A stretch of 64,000 bases of DNA from Parvibaculum sp039680535 (GCF_039680535.1 NZ_JBDKSS010000005.1:471050-535049); one strand, 5' to 3'. Shown: positions 7,950 through 17,155, counted from the stretch's first letter. Numbers and translations are program-made. The notes: a model not told the origin generated them from the letters alone.

Positions 7950-9239
7950 TCACGGCCTGATCTGGCCGTTGCCGCGCACCACATATTTGAAGCTCGTCAG
8001 CTGCTCGACGCCAACGGGCCCGCGCGCATGGAACTTGCCGGTCGCGATGCCGATTTCCGCGCCCATGCCGAACTCACCGCCATCGGCAAATTGCGTCGAG
8101 GCGTTGTGGAGCACGATGGCGCTATCCACCACTGCGAGGAAACGATCGGCGGTCTTCTGGTTCGCCGTGATGATCGACTCCGTGTGGTGCGAGCCGTAGC
8201 GCGCGATGTGGCGCATCGCTTCCTCGACGCCGCCGACGACGCGCACGGAAATGATCGCGTCGAGATATTCGGTGCTCCAATCGGCTTCCGTCGCGGGCTT
8301 CACGCGGGCATCGACCGCGCAGGTGCGCTCGTCGCCGCGCACTTCGCAGCCCGCGTCGAGCAGATCCTTGACGAGAACGGGAAGATGCGTCGCCGCACAG
8401 GCTTCATCGACAAGCAGTGTTTCCGCCGAGCCGCAAACGCCGGTGCGCCGCAGCTTCGCGTTCATCACGATCTTGCGCGCCATTTCGAGATCGGCGTCCT
8501 TGTCCACATAGACGTGGCAGATGCCTTCGAGATGCGCGAAGACGGGCACGCGCGCTTCCGACTGCACGCGGGCGACGAGGCTCTTGCCGCCGCGCGGCAC
8601 GATGACGTCGATATTGCCGTCGAGGCCGGCAAGCATTTCGCCGACCGCCGCGCGATCCGTCGTCGGAACGAGCTGGATCGCATGCTCGGGCAGATTGGCG
8701 GCCATGAAGCCTTCGACGAGCGATTCATGGATGATGCGGCTTGAATGGCTGCTCTCGGAGCCGCCGCGCAGGATTGCGGCGTTGCCCGACTTCAGGCACA
8801 GCGCGCCTGCATCCGCCGTCACATTGGGGCGGCTTTCATAGATGATGCCGATGACGCCGAGCGGCACGCGGATGCGCTCGATGTGAAGACCGTTCGGGCG
8901 GTCCCACTCAGCGATCTTCGAGCCCACGGGATCGGGAAGGGCGGCGATATCCTCAAGCCCCTTCGCCATGGCTTCGATGCGCTTCTCGTCGAGCATCAGG
9001 CGGTCGAGCAAGGCGCCCGACAGACCCTTCTCCTTTGCCGCGGCGAGGTCTTTCGCATTGGCTGCGAGAATGTCGTCGACATTGGCGCGCAGAACCATGG
9101 CGGCGCCGAGTAGGCCCGCATCCTTCTGCTTGGTTGGCGCCAGGCTGAGCTTTTCGGCGGCGGCGCGGGCGCGCTTGCCCATCTCCGCCATGAGGGCGGC
9201 AACGCTGTTCCGGTCTGCGTCGATTTTCACAATGCTCAC
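7950..9239 (-). CDS. proA: Gamma-glutamyl phosphate reductase ProA
   Basis: A 429-residue NADPH-dependent reductase for the second step of proline synthesis, giving glutamate-5-semialdehyde. Aldehyde-dehydrogenase fold throughout: VPLGVIGIIYESRPNVT, AILRGGSES, the catalytic cysteine in RRTGVCGSAETLLVD, and HTESIIT near the end. Length is normal. It lies directly downstream of proB (84 bases apart) on the same strand, so both proline enzymes are likely co-expressed. Confidence 0.97.
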   Translation of the reverse strand: MSIVKIDADRNSVAALMAEMGKRARAAAEKLSLAPTKQKDAGLLGAAMVLRANVDDILAANAKDLAAAKEKGLSGALLDRLMLDEKRIEAMAKGLEDIAALPDPVGSKIAEWDRPNGLHIERIRVPLGVIGIIYESRPNVTADAGALCLKSGNAAILRGGSESSHSSRIIHESLVEGFMAANLPEHAIQLVPTTDRAAVGEMLAGLDGNIDVIVPRGGKSLVARVQSEARVPVFAHLEGICHVYVDKDADLEMARKIVMNAKLRRTGVCGSAETLLVDEACAATHLPVLVKDLLDAGCEVRGDERTCAVDARVKPATEADWSTEYLDAIISVRVVGGVEEAMRHIARYGSHHTESIITANQKTADRFLAVVDSAIVLHNASTQFADGGEFGMGAEIGIATGKFHARGPVGVEQLTSFKYVVRGNGQIRP

Positions 9240-9323
9240 GAGGCCACCTGTTTTCTGCTCGTTCTCTCATGTGTAGCGCCGTCGACCCTACCGCAAGGGG
9301 CGGAGGCCGGCACGGGCTTTGTC

Positions 9324-10442
9324 TCAGGCCTTCATCATCACCAGATCGTCGCGATGGACCATTTCGGCCCGGCCCGCGAAGCCCAGAAGCTCCTCGATCT
9401 CGCTGCTGTTATGGCCCTTGATGCGCTGGGCGTCCTCGCTCGAATAGGCGGAAAGCCCGCGCGCGATCTCGATGCCATTCTCGTTGAGAATGCTCAGCGC
9501 GTCGCCGCGCTCGAAGCGGCCCTCGACGGCGGTGATTCCGGCGGGGAGAAGGCTCCGGCCATGGCGCAGCGCATTGACCGCGCCGTCATCGACCGTGATC
9601 GAGCCCATGGTCTTGAGGCTGCCGGAAATCCAGCGCTTGCGCGAGGCGACGGGCGTGGTGCGCGCCGTGAACCAGGTGCAGCGCGCGCCTTCTTCCAGCG
9701 CGCGAAGCGGGTGCAGCGTGCGGCCGTTCGCAATCGCCATGTTGCAGCCGCCATCGGTCGCGATGCGGGCGGCGGCGACTTTCGTCTTCATGCCACCGCG
9801 GCTCATCTCGCTCGCGGCGTCGCCCGCCATGCCCATGATTTCGGGTGTGATATCGGCGACTTCGGGGATATGCGTCGCGCCGGGTTCCGAAGGCGGCGCG
9901 GTATAGAGGCCGTCCACGTCGGAGAGCAGGACGAGGCAGTCCGCCGAGATCATGCTCGCGACGCGGGCGGCGAGGCGGTCATTGTCGCCATAGCGGATTT
10001 CGCTGGTCGCGACAGTGTCGTTCTCGTTGATGACGGGCACGGCGCCGAGACGCAGCAGCGTGTTGATGGTCGAGCGCGCATTGAGATAGCGCCGCCGCTC
10101 TTCCGTGTCGTCGAGCGTCAGCAGAACCTGGGCGCATGTGCGGCCGTAGGCGCTGAGGATTTCCTGATAGGCATGGGCGAGGCTGATCTGGCCGACGGCG
10201 GCGGCAGCCTGGCTTTCCTCGAGTTTCAGCTTGCCCGAAGGCAGGCCGAGGGCGCGGCGGCCGAGTGCGATGGAGCCGGACGAGACGATCAGCATTTCCT
10301 GTCCGCGTGCGCGCATCGTCGCCACGTCTTCGATGAAGGCGTGAAGCCAGGTGCGGTTGAGCTTGCCGGTCTCCTTGTCGGTCAGAAGGGCGGAGCCGAT
10401 CTTGACGACAACGCGTTGGGCATTGCTGAGGCGCGCGATCAT
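9324..10442 (-). CDS. proB: Glutamate 5-kinase ProB
   Basis: 372 residues: an amino-acid kinase domain (RVVVKIGSALLT, MLIVSSGSIALGRRAL, INENDTVAT.EIRYGDND, LVLLSDVDGLY) followed by a PUA domain from about residue 275. It phosphorylates glutamate as the first, proline-inhibited step of proline synthesis. The frame is open to 10601, but family similarity begins at MIARLSNAQRVVVK, so ATG 10442 is chosen; the longer form would overlap the 3' end of obg. Proline feedback is a property of the family and is not read from this sequence. Confidence 0.96.
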   Translation of the reverse strand: MIARLSNAQRVVVKIGSALLTDKETGKLNRTWLHAFIEDVATMRARGQEMLIVSSGSIALGRRALGLPSGKLKLEESQAAAAVGQISLAHAYQEILSAYGRTCAQVLLTLDDTEERRRYLNARSTINTLLRLGAVPVINENDTVATSEIRYGDNDRLAARVASMISADCLVLLSDVDGLYTAPPSEPGATHIPEVADITPEIMGMAGDAASEMSRGGMKTKVAAARIATDGGCNMAIANGRTLHPLRALEEGARCTWFTARTTPVASRKRWISGSLKTMGSITVDDGAVNALRHGRSLLPAGITAVEGRFERGDALSILNENGIEIARGLSAYSSEDAQRIKGHNSSEIEELLGFAGRAEMVHRDDLVMMKA

Positions 10443-10473
10443 TTGCAGACCTCGCAGCGAACTCCTTGTCCGA

Positions 10474-11517
10474 TCATGGACGCCATCCTTCTTCCGGCTC
10501 TTCAGCCGCCTTCTTTTCTTCAGCGTTCGCCGCGGCGATTTCGTCGGCGACCAGGTGCAGCACCTTGTCGACGCCTTCGCCCGAGACGCCGGAGATGACA
10601 TGCACCTTCTTGCGGCGGCTCGCCTTCACCAGCGCCTTGCGCTTTTCCTCGCGCTCTTCTTCCGACAGCGCGTCGCATTTGTTGAGGCAGAGGATCTCGG
10701 GCTTCTCGTCGAGCCCGGCGCCATAGGCTTCGAGTTCGTTCCGGATGACGTGATAGGCCTCCGCCACATCCTCCTGCGTGCCGTCCACGAGGTGAATGAG
10801 AACGCGGCAGCGCTCCACATGGCCGAGGAAGCGATCGCCGAGCCCTGCGCCTTCGCTCGCACCTTCGATGAGGCCTGGAATGTCGGCCAGAACGAAAGTG
10901 CGCGCATCGACGCTCACCACGCCGAGGCCGGGCGTCAGGGTGGTGAAGGGATAATCCGCGATCTTGGGCTTTGCCGCGCTCACCTTGGCGAGGAAGGTGC
11001 TCTTGCCCGCATTGGGCAGGCCGACAAGGCCCGCATCGGCAATGAGCTTCAGCTGGAGCCATACCCACATTTCCTGGCCTTCCTGGCCGGGATTGGCACG
11101 GCGTGGCGCGCGGTTGGTCGAACTCTTGAAGTGGGCGTTGCCGAAGCCGCCATTGCCGCCCTTGAGCAGCACGACGCGCTGGCCGACCTTCGTAAGATCG
11201 GCGAGGAGCGTTTCCCCCTCTTCGTCATAGACCTGCGTGCCCACGGGTACTTTCAGCACCGCGTCGGCGCCGTTGAAGCCGTGACGGTTCCGGCCCATGC
11301 CGTGCATGCCGGTCTTGCCCTTGAAATGCTGCTGGTAGCGATAGTCGATGAGCGTGTTCAGCCCCTCGACGCATTCGACCACGACATCGCCGCCCTTGCC
11401 GCCGTCGCCGCCGTCGGGGCCGCCGAATTCGAGAAATTTCTCGCGGCGAAAGCTGACCGCGCCGGCGCCGCCGTCGCCAGCGCGGACATAGATTTTCGCC
11501 TGATCGAGAAATTTCAT
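10474..11517 (-). CDS. obg: GTPase Obg/CgtA
   Basis: 347 residues, an essential 50S-associated GTPase. The glycine-rich Obg fold fills residues 1-160 (KFLDQAKIYVRAGDGGAGAV, GGKGGDVV), followed by the G domain with G1 GLPNAGKST, G2/G3 region YPFTTLTPGLG and ADIPGLIEGAS, and G4 LNKCD. The acidic C-terminal extension is short. Its ATG overlaps the TGA of the upstream GNAT gene (ATGA), which implies translational coupling. It sits downstream of rplU-rpmA, the classic bacterial arrangement. Confidence 0.97.
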   Translation of the reverse strand: MKFLDQAKIYVRAGDGGAGAVSFRREKFLEFGGPDGGDGGKGGDVVVECVEGLNTLIDYRYQQHFKGKTGMHGMGRNRHGFNGADAVLKVPVGTQVYDEEGETLLADLTKVGQRVVLLKGGNGGFGNAHFKSSTNRAPRRANPGQEGQEMWVWLQLKLIADAGLVGLPNAGKSTFLAKVSAAKPKIADYPFTTLTPGLGVVSVDARTFVLADIPGLIEGASEGAGLGDRFLGHVERCRVLIHLVDGTQEDVAEAYHVIRNELEAYGAGLDEKPEILCLNKCDALSEEEREEKRKALVKASRRKKVHVISGVSGEGVDKVLHLVADEIAAANAEEKKAAEEPEEGWRP

Positions 11518-12080
11518 TCTGTCGTCTCTCTTGCGAGGAGGTTGTGCGTGGCCGCCCGCGCCCTCGGCAGTTCCATCCGGAGGCCACGCAGCTTGGCGCG
11601 CCGCGCTTCCGACCAGATCTCGTTTTCCGCAATATAGCGGAAGCCGAGCTTGGTCAGAACGCGGCCCGACGCATGATTTTCGACAATGTGCCCCGCCGTC
11701 AGCCTTTCAGGGGAAAGGCGCGCGAAAGCCTCGGCGATGAGGCGCCTGCCGGCTTCCGTCGCGATGCCGCGGCTCCACCAGGCCTCGCCGATCCAGTAGC
11801 CGAGTTCAAAGGCGTCGCCGCCCTTGTCCGACGCATCGAGACCGATCGAGCCGACCAGTTCGCCGTCCCGCTCGATGGCATAGGCATAGCTCTGCCCTGC
11901 GGCGCGGCGCGCATCATGCGTCGCGATCCACTCTTCCGCGAGACCGTCCTTATAGGGGTAGGGCACGCGAGCCAGCATGCTCGCCACTTTCCAGTTGCCG
12001 GCGAGCGCCTGAACGCGCGGCGCGTCGTCGAGATTGAAGTGCCTCAGGACCAGCCGGTCCGTTCTCAGAACGTCCTGCAT
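11514..12080 (-). CDS. GNAT family N-acetyltransferase (RimJ/RimL-like)
   Basis: About 188 residues. The N-terminus LRTDRLVLRHFNLDDAPRVQ, the block GSIGLDASDKGGDAFELGYWIGEAWWSRGIAT (cited in parts) and the acetyl-CoA loop RGIATEAGRRLI mark the RimJ/RimL type, which acetylates N-terminal or other amino groups; the substrate is not known. ATG 12080 has AGGAG about 8 bases upstream and matches the family start; the frame extends upstream to 12386 through rpmA and the terminator and is rejected there. A GNAT gene between rpmA and obg is a recurring alphaproteobacterial arrangement. Confidence 0.9.
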   Translation of the reverse strand: MQDVLRTDRLVLRHFNLDDAPRVQALAGNWKVASMLARVPYPYKDGLAEEWIATHDARRAAGQSYAYAIERDGELVGSIGLDASDKGGDAFELGYWIGEAWWSRGIATEAGRRLIAEAFARLSPERLTAGHIVENHASGRVLTKLGFRYIAENEIWSEARRAKLRGLRMELPRARAATHNLLARETTE

Positions 12081-12108
12081 CGGGGGCTCTCCTGGCCCCG
12101 AGAGGGCA

Positions 12109-12138
12109 TTAAAAAAGGGAGATGGCGGCCCATCTCCC
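12109..12138 (-). terminator. Rho-independent terminator after rpmA
   Basis: On the minus strand a perfect 9-bp stem (GGGAGATGG / CCATCTCCC, three-base loop) is followed by six T residues. It lies between the rpmA stop and the GNAT start, so it separates the rplU-rpmA transcript from the GNAT-obg-proBA transcript or attenuates read-through. Confidence 0.88.
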
Positions 12139-12186
12139 TCTCGATTTCGATGGTCGCCACCTGCGAGGTGGCGAAACCTCGCGTCT

Positions 12187-12465
12187 TCAGTCGGCCGCAG
12201 CCGCCGGAGCGCCGGCCGGCATGACGGATACGTAGGTGCGGCCGTTTTTGCGCGCACGGAAGGACACAACGCCCTCAACGGTCGCAAAAATGGTGTGATC
12301 CGTGCCGATGCCGACATTCGCGCCGGGGTGCACCTTGGTGCCGCGCTGACGAATGATGATGTTGCCCGGAATGACGGCTTCGCCACCGAACTTCTTCACA
12401 CCAAGACGACGACCGGCGCTATCGCGACCGTTGCGGGATGAACCGCCTGCTTTCTTATGAGCCAT
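12187..12465 (-). CDS. rpmA: 50S ribosomal protein L27
   Basis: 92 residues, with the typical L27 N-terminus MAHKKAGGSSRNGRDSAGRR and GTKVHPGANVGIGTDHTIFA. The N-terminal tail reaches the peptidyl-transferase centre in characterised ribosomes. It follows rplU by 17 bases and is closed by a strong terminator. The C-terminus ends in an Ala-rich tail. Confidence 0.98.
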   Translation of the reverse strand: MAHKKAGGSSRNGRDSAGRRLGVKKFGGEAVIPGNIIIRQRGTKVHPGANVGIGTDHTIFATVEGVVSFRARKNGRTYVSVMPAGAPAAAAD

Positions 12466-12482
12466 TTGTCTCTACTCCTGCC

Positions 12483-12794
12483 TCAGCCTGCGATCTCGAC
12501 GATCTTGACGAGCATCAGATCCTGGCGATGGCCGTTCTTGCGGCGATAATTCTGACGACGGCGCTTCTTGAAGACCGTCAGCTTCGGGCCGCGCGTCATT
12601 TCGACGATCTCGGCCTTCACGCTCGCGCCTTCGACGAGCGGCGCGCCGATCTTCGTCGCGCTGCCTTCGCCACCGATCATCAGGACCGGAAGGTCGATCT
12701 TGTCGCCGGCGTTCGCTTCGACGCGCTCGACTTCAAGGAGTTCGTCTTTAGCGACTTTGTACTGCTTGCCGCCGGTCCGGATGACTGCGAACAT
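12483..12794 (-). CDS. rplU: 50S ribosomal protein L21
   Basis: 103 residues beginning MFAVIRTGGKQYKVAKDELL, the standard L21 start, and containing KVRRRxNYRRKxGHRQ-type basic residues (FKKRRRQNYRRKNGHRQ). The frame is open to 13001, but that part overlaps the promoter and shows no similarity. It is the first gene of the rplU-rpmA unit, transcribed from a near-consensus promoter about 70 bases upstream. Confidence 0.97.
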   Translation of the reverse strand: MFAVIRTGGKQYKVAKDELLEVERVEANAGDKIDLPVLMIGGEGSATKIGAPLVEGASVKAEIVEMTRGPKLTVFKKRRRQNYRRKNGHRQDLMLVKIVEIAG

Positions 12795-12865
12795 GGGAAA
12801 CCACCATATAACGGAAAAGGGCCAGGCGCGGCGGAAGTGCCGCGGCCCGGGCCGAATTGGGGGGG

Positions 12866-12893
12866 AATATACAGGGGGAGGACCGCCTGTCAA
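12866..12893 (-). promoter_or_regulatory. Near-consensus sigma-70 promoter for rplU-rpmA
   Basis: Minus strand: TTGACA (12893-12888), a 16-base spacer and TATATT (12871-12866). Transcription would start near 12859, giving a leader of about 65 bases with a GC-rich inverted repeat (12830-12855) before the rplU ATG. Seen directly; activity is inferred. Confidence 0.75.
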
Positions 12894-12921
12894 GGCGAGA
12901 AGGCCTTGGGAACCGGCCCTT

Positions 12922-13689
12922 TCAGCCCCTTTCAGTCTGTCGGAAAGAACGCCAGAGGCAGACTCCGAGAAAATAGACCGAGACGAGCAGGAAGGCTCCA
13001 TAAGCCACCGGCATGGCTTTCGCCGGGGTAAGGCTGGGCCCGCTCGCCAGCACCAGCGTGAAGGTAAGAGCTCCCCAGGCCCCCGTCATGAGCAGATTTA
13101 GTGACCGGAGCGCCCGGACACGGAAGGGATGGATGAATTTGAGCGGCACGAAGGTCAGGGCGCCCAGCACCGCGATGGCCGCCAGATTCGCCCAGGGGCC
13201 GCTCGTCGTCAGATAGAAATAGAGGATGACGAGGTTCCAGACCGCCGGAAAGCCGGAGAAATAATTGTCCGATGTCTTCATGTCCTTGTTGCCGAAGCAA
13301 TAAAGGGACGTCGTCATGATGTAGGCGGCGGCGGGAATCTCGAAGCCCGATGGGACCATGCCGAAGCGGTAGACGATGAGGGCCGGGATTACCGTGTAAT
13401 TGAGGTAGTCGATGATGTGATCGAGGATCGCGCCGTCGAATCGGGGCGCGAATTCGGTCACGCGGACCTTGCGGGCCATTGGCCCATCGAACCCGTCGAT
13501 CAGCAGCGCCGCGCCGAGCCAGAGCAGGACGAGGCGCAAGTCGACCGCAATCAGCGCCGCAATGGCCAGCAGCCCGGCCACGGCGCCCGAGGCCGTGAAG
13601 GCATGGACCGCCCAGGCGGCAAAGACCCGCGGCCGGAGCCGTTCCACTCCGGGCTTGGCAGCTTTTTGCTCTGTACGCGCGTCGCTCAT
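12922..13689 (-). CDS. pcs: Phosphatidylcholine synthase Pcs
   Basis: 255 residues with about eight membrane segments. It condenses choline with CDP-diacylglycerol to make phosphatidylcholine, a pathway typical of alphaproteobacteria. The CDP-alcohol phosphotransferase motif is present as DGPMAR, twelve residues, then GAILDHIID, the spacing seen in Pcs rather than the shorter spacing of other family members. Other blocks (MTTSLYCFGNKDMKT, FSGFPAVWN) also fit Pcs. It ends 28 bases before the rplU promoter and is transcribed separately from the ribosomal genes. Confidence 0.93.
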   Translation of the reverse strand: MSDARTEQKAAKPGVERLRPRVFAAWAVHAFTASGAVAGLLAIAALIAVDLRLVLLWLGAALLIDGFDGPMARKVRVTEFAPRFDGAILDHIIDYLNYTVIPALIVYRFGMVPSGFEIPAAAYIMTTSLYCFGNKDMKTSDNYFSGFPAVWNLVILYFYLTTSGPWANLAAIAVLGALTFVPLKFIHPFRVRALRSLNLLMTGAWGALTFTLVLASGPSLTPAKAMPVAYGAFLLVSVYFLGVCLWRSFRQTERG

Positions 13690-13859
13690 GGCGAAACTTT
13701 AGCAGGATCGCGGCCGCCAAAACGCCCTTTCTGCGCAGCGACGCAAAAAGGAGAGATTTATGGCCGTTCAGGCACTTGTGCCGGCGCAATAGCTCGGTCT
13801 ACATTCCGCGCCGCTTCCACATGGCAGCCGCGCGCCCCGCCGCCGGCCCCATACCTCGC

Positions 13860-13949
13860 GGAGAGGTGGCTGAGTGGTTGAAAGCACCGCACTCGAAATG
13901 CGGCATAGGGGTGACTCTATCGGGGGTTCGAATCCCTCCCTCTCCGCCA
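13860..13949 (+). tRNA. tRNA-Ser(CGA), island attachment site
   Basis: A 90-base class II tRNA. The acceptor stem GGAGAGG pairs with CCTCTCC, the anticodon loop contains CGA, there is a long variable arm, the T-arm reads GGGTTCGAATCCC and the CCA end is encoded. The gene is intact. Its last 14 bases recur at 55286-55299, which marks it as the integration target of the island to its right. Confidence 0.96.
13936..13949 (+). repeat. attL: 14-bp core at the tRNA-Ser 3' end
   Basis: CTCCCTCTCCGCCA, identical to 55286-55299. Bases on either side of the two copies differ, so the identity is exactly 14 bp. Confidence 0.85.
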
Positions 13950-14013
13950 AGAATCATTGTAACTTATTGAAATATATAAATATTTATGATGCGGCTAACT
14001 CCGGCCCATCATC

Positions 14014-14025
14014 CAGCCCCACATC
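14014..14025 (+). repeat. Candidate integrase arm-type site (left)
   Basis: CAGCCCCACATC, 65 bases inside attL. The same 12-mer occurs in a three-copy tandem array at 55121-55156 near attR, in the same orientation. In the excised circle these would flank attP, which is the layout of arm-type sites for tyrosine recombinases. Confidence 0.5.
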
Positions 14026-14288
14026 CCATCAATGCCAGCGTGGCTCGCCTGATCCGGGATTTGTCCGAATTTGAGGTGAGGAGCGCCCGAAAAGACCTCG
14101 TTGGGATTTGTTGCCCTGCTGCGGGATGAGGTGCGACGAGTAGTTGCTGCATTGGCCGAATCGGTTCAGCCTTTCTTTAAGTCAAACGAAATCAGGGACT
14201 TCGTTATCTCTGCCAGTCTGACTGCATTTTCAGTTTGAGCGCATGACGCGCCTTCATCAGCCCGCAAAGCAGCGGGAGAAGGACGCGT

Positions 14289-14789
14289 ATGCCAATTCCT
14301 CCAGACGATCTTCATTCTCAGCCCGGTCTGTTCGGTCAGCTCGACCTGCCCGTACCTCACAGGCAGGAACAAGGTGTTGCGGCTCCTGCCCCGGCACGAT
14401 CTCCGGCGCCCTCTAATAAAGCCGGCGCGGCGGATGAGATGCGTCCCGCTGAACCCGCTGATGCGGTGCCCGTGCGCAGGAAGCGGCGGAAGGCCGGATG
14501 TGAGAGCGCAAGCGCGCGCACGATCTCATCTGAAAAATCGGCCTCGTCTGAGAACACGAGCGGGATCGCAACCCTTCAGCCGCCCTCTCAGATGCTCGCT
14601 GATTTGCCGGAGCGCTATTTCACCGTGAGGCAGGTGGCTACACGCTATCGCGTCGGCATTGCGACGGTCTGGCGCTGGGTCAAGGAGCAGGACGGATTTC
14701 CGGAGCCTGTTCGTCTTTCAAAGGGGACCACACGCTGGTGCGAGGCTGACCTGTTGCGCTTCGAAATCGCAAGGAGGGCGGGCAAATGA
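14289..14789 (+). CDS. AlpA-like helix-turn-helix DNA-binding protein
   Basis: 166 residues. Residues 1-100 are Pro/Ala/Ser-rich and probably disordered with a basic patch (VPVRRKRRKAG). The C-terminal part is a MerR/AlpA-type winged helix: YFTVRQVATRYRVGIATVWRWVKE, then FPEPVRLSKGTTRWCEADL (cited in parts). AlpA-like proteins act as excisionases or activators of integrase genes in mobile elements. It is the first gene inside the island and is followed by a zinc-ribbon protein and a tyrosine recombinase on the same strand, so a role in recombination directionality is likely. Confidence 0.75.
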   Translation: MPIPPDDLHSQPGLFGQLDLPVPHRQEQGVAAPAPARSPAPSNKAGAADEMRPAEPADAVPVRRKRRKAGCESASARTISSEKSASSENTSGIATLQPPSQMLADLPERYFTVRQVATRYRVGIATVWRWVKEQDGFPEPVRLSKGTTRWCEADLLRFEIARRAGK

Positions 14790-14874
14790 CGGCCTCCCTT
14801 GTGCCCGCCTGGTACGGCGGTTCTCAGCCATCTCTCCACGCCGAGATTTCAATCGACCGTGAGGGAGGCTGCTG

Positions 14875-15294
14875 ATGCGCCGCCGTCACCATCCCAACAA
14901 GGCTAAATCAAATTGGGTCTATGACCTCAAGGCGACCCGTTCGCTCTATGACGTCAGCAGAAACACCCCCCTGAACTGGATCAAGCAGGGGCTTCACCCA
15001 ATCGACGATCAGAAGCCGGTGGCGTTCCGCGGCGACGAGCTCAATCGCTTTCATCTGCAGCGAAGGCAGAATCTGCGGTGTCGCTTGGAGCCGCATGAAT
15101 TCTTCTGTGTCGGGTGCAAGCGTCCCAAGCAGCCGCTTGATGGTGAGATTGATGTCATCTCGTCCCGCAAAGGCGCAGCTCATATCACGGGCGTGTGCCC
15201 GGACTGCAATGGCGCCGTCTTCCGGTTTGTGGACCCGCAGGGGACGTCCGCGTTCTTCGAAAAATATGCGGTCAAGAGCAGAGACAAGAAATGA
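14875..15294 (+). CDS. Small helix-turn-helix/zinc-ribbon protein of the recombinase module
   Basis: 139 residues, not a family I can name. The N-terminal half (YDVSRNTPLNWIKQGLHPID, AFRGDELNRF) reads like an HTH of the kind that recognises DNA in recombination modules. The C-terminal half has two Cys pairs, FCVGCKRP and GVCPDCNG, about 35 residues apart, consistent with one zinc ribbon. It lies between the AlpA-like gene and the recombinase, all on the plus strand with short gaps, so it probably works with them. Confidence 0.65.
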   Translation: MRRRHHPNKAKSNWVYDLKATRSLYDVSRNTPLNWIKQGLHPIDDQKPVAFRGDELNRFHLQRRQNLRCRLEPHEFFCVGCKRPKQPLDGEIDVISSRKGAAHITGVCPDCNGAVFRFVDPQGTSAFFEKYAVKSRDKK

Positions 15295-15355
15295 CACTAG
15301 TGTGAGGACCCTGTTCTCGCTGTTGTTGTGCATTGAGCAATTCAGGATTGTCGAA

Positions 15356-16468
15356 ATGTCGAACCCGAAAAATGATCGCTGCCGTCTGGCGTATCAGGCG
15401 CATCTCCGGCATGCCAAAGGGCTCAGTGAGAAGAGCATGGATGCGGCGCTGTCAGCATTGACCGAATTTGAGGTCTTTACGCGTCATCGTGACTTCAGGC
15501 TGCTTCATCGAGAGCAGATCATCGGCTTCAAGGATCATCTGATGACTCGCGCGAGCCGCGCCGATGGCCAGCCTCTCAGCGCCTCTACGATCATTCATAC
15601 GCTCGGTCACTGTCGGGCATTCTTTACCTGGCTCGTCGAGCAGAGAGGCTATCGCAGCATGAACGCGACCGAGGTGGACTACTTTGCGCCGCCGCGCCGT
15701 GAGGTCATGCGTGCGCGTACGCTGCCTCCCAAGCCGGTTCCGACTCCCGACGAGGTCCGCCGTATCCTTTCGACCATGCCCGGAGAAACGCTTCATGCTC
15801 GCCGGGACAGGGCGATCATTGCTTTCATGTATTTGACCGGGATCAGGGTCAACGCGGTTGCCTCATTGCGTCTCGGGCATCTCGATATGGTCTCAAGGAC
15901 GGTCTTTCAGGATGCAGGCGTCGTTCGCGTCAAATTCTCGAAGAGCCAGGTGACTTCGTTCTTTCCTGTTGGGAGCGATATCGAGCAGATCGTTGTGGAC
16001 TGGGCGCTGGAACTCTGCCAGCGCGGCTATTCACCCGACGATCCGCTCTTTCCTCGGAACGGTGAGCTGGGTGACAACGGCGACAGCGAGATTGCGCGCG
16101 AATGCTGGTCTAACTCCGCACCCATAAGACGGATATTCAAACGCGCATTTGAGGATGCGGGCATCAGCTATTACACGCCTCACGCATTCCGAAAGACGCT
16201 GACCCGCTTGGGGCTCGAAATGTGCGATACAGTGGAAGAGTGCTGGGCCTGGTCGCTCAATCTCGGTCACAACTCGCTCAATACAACCCTTCAGCATTAT
16301 GGGGTGCCGTCGGATGAGCGTCGCCGGCAGGTGCTGGGCGCGCTGGGCCGGTCGATAGACGAAACCATGGACGAGGGGACCGAGGCTTTACTGCCATTGT
16401 TCAGGACAAATCCTGCCTTTGCGCGAGCCGCCAGAATCTTTGCACGGCAAGAGAGGTCGGCTGAATAA
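15356..16468 (+). CDS. Tyrosine recombinase/integrase
   Basis: About 370 residues. An N-terminal SAM-like core-binding domain (AYQAHLRHAKGLSEKSMDAA) is followed by the catalytic domain with Arg in LTGIRVNAVASLRLGH, HxxR in HAFRKTLTRLG, His in NLGHNSLNTTL and the Tyr nucleophile in LQHYG. All catalytic residues are present. ATG 15356 is chosen because the longer frame would cover the preceding gene. A 25-base segment just upstream (15314-15338) recurs at 18770-18794 beyond rtcB. The enzyme is unrelated to the P4-type integrase at the right end, so it belongs either to a nested element or to a rearrangement system. Confidence 0.88.
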   Translation: MSNPKNDRCRLAYQAHLRHAKGLSEKSMDAALSALTEFEVFTRHRDFRLLHREQIIGFKDHLMTRASRADGQPLSASTIIHTLGHCRAFFTWLVEQRGYRSMNATEVDYFAPPRREVMRARTLPPKPVPTPDEVRRILSTMPGETLHARRDRAIIAFMYLTGIRVNAVASLRLGHLDMVSRTVFQDAGVVRVKFSKSQVTSFFPVGSDIEQIVVDWALELCQRGYSPDDPLFPRNGELGDNGDSEIARECWSNSAPIRRIFKRAFEDAGISYYTPHAFRKTLTRLGLEMCDTVEECWAWSLNLGHNSLNTTLQHYGVPSDERRRQVLGALGRSIDETMDEGTEALLPLFRTNPAFARAARIFARQERSAE

Positions 16469-17155
16469 TTCCGTGTCTCGACGAGCTTGAAGGAGCGTCG
16501 TCATGTCGTGCTGGTCAAGACTGAGGACTCATCCCGTGGGGCAGCTGGACTGCCCTCGCTGGAGGCGCGCGAAGAAGACCGTTCGCAGCTTTCAGGAGAG
16601 CAGTTAATCGTTCGATCGGTCCGCTCGAGGTCGATCACATCGACTTCGAGAGCATGAAAGCGCCAGCGGATTGGTGACATGGAATTCCGCATCGCCATCC
16701 GCTTGTATAGACGATGCTCAACAAACTCTTCGCTACGAAGGTAGTAATGGGAGCCTAAGGGCGCGCCAAAAAACCTCTCTGGCGGCGTCATGTATGTCTG
16801 TAGCCGCCTATTAGGCCTCATCGTCCGGCGGGGCGACGCTGGCCTGCCCGTCGTCAGATGAAACCGAAATTTGCCAACCCAACCGGATCATTCGGTGGGG
16901 GAAGGTCATTGAGGTGGAGGAGTGCCCCGCGGGCGAAGGCGCGTCTGGGCGATGCGGAATTTGCCGGAACACACTCAGTGATCGTCTTCGATGTCTTGAT
17001 CTCATCGGCCACCATGTCGCCCTGGCCGCTTTCCGGGGCGCGACCTGGCGGGATCTCGTGCACCCATAGGCATATTAGGCAGGTCGATGAAGCCCCGTAG
17101 GGAGGGGGCAGGGCCCCAATTTGAAGATATGACTTCATCTGGGGACGGAAAGAGC
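16469..17155. other. Intergenic stretch without a supportable gene
   Basis: Between the recombinase and the rtcB leader. Short open frames exist on both strands (for example minus 16501-16821 and 16854-17138), but none has a recognisable domain, good ribosome-binding site or operon context. Probably decayed sequence plus the upstream region of the rtcB unit. Confidence 0.5.

Noticed and set aside
12483..13001. Long N-terminal extension of L21
   Set aside because: It would read through the rplU promoter and leader; the family start is ATG 12794.
16501..17138. Several 60-106-codon frames on both strands
   Set aside because: No recognisable motif, ribosome-binding site or operon context; they overlap each other.
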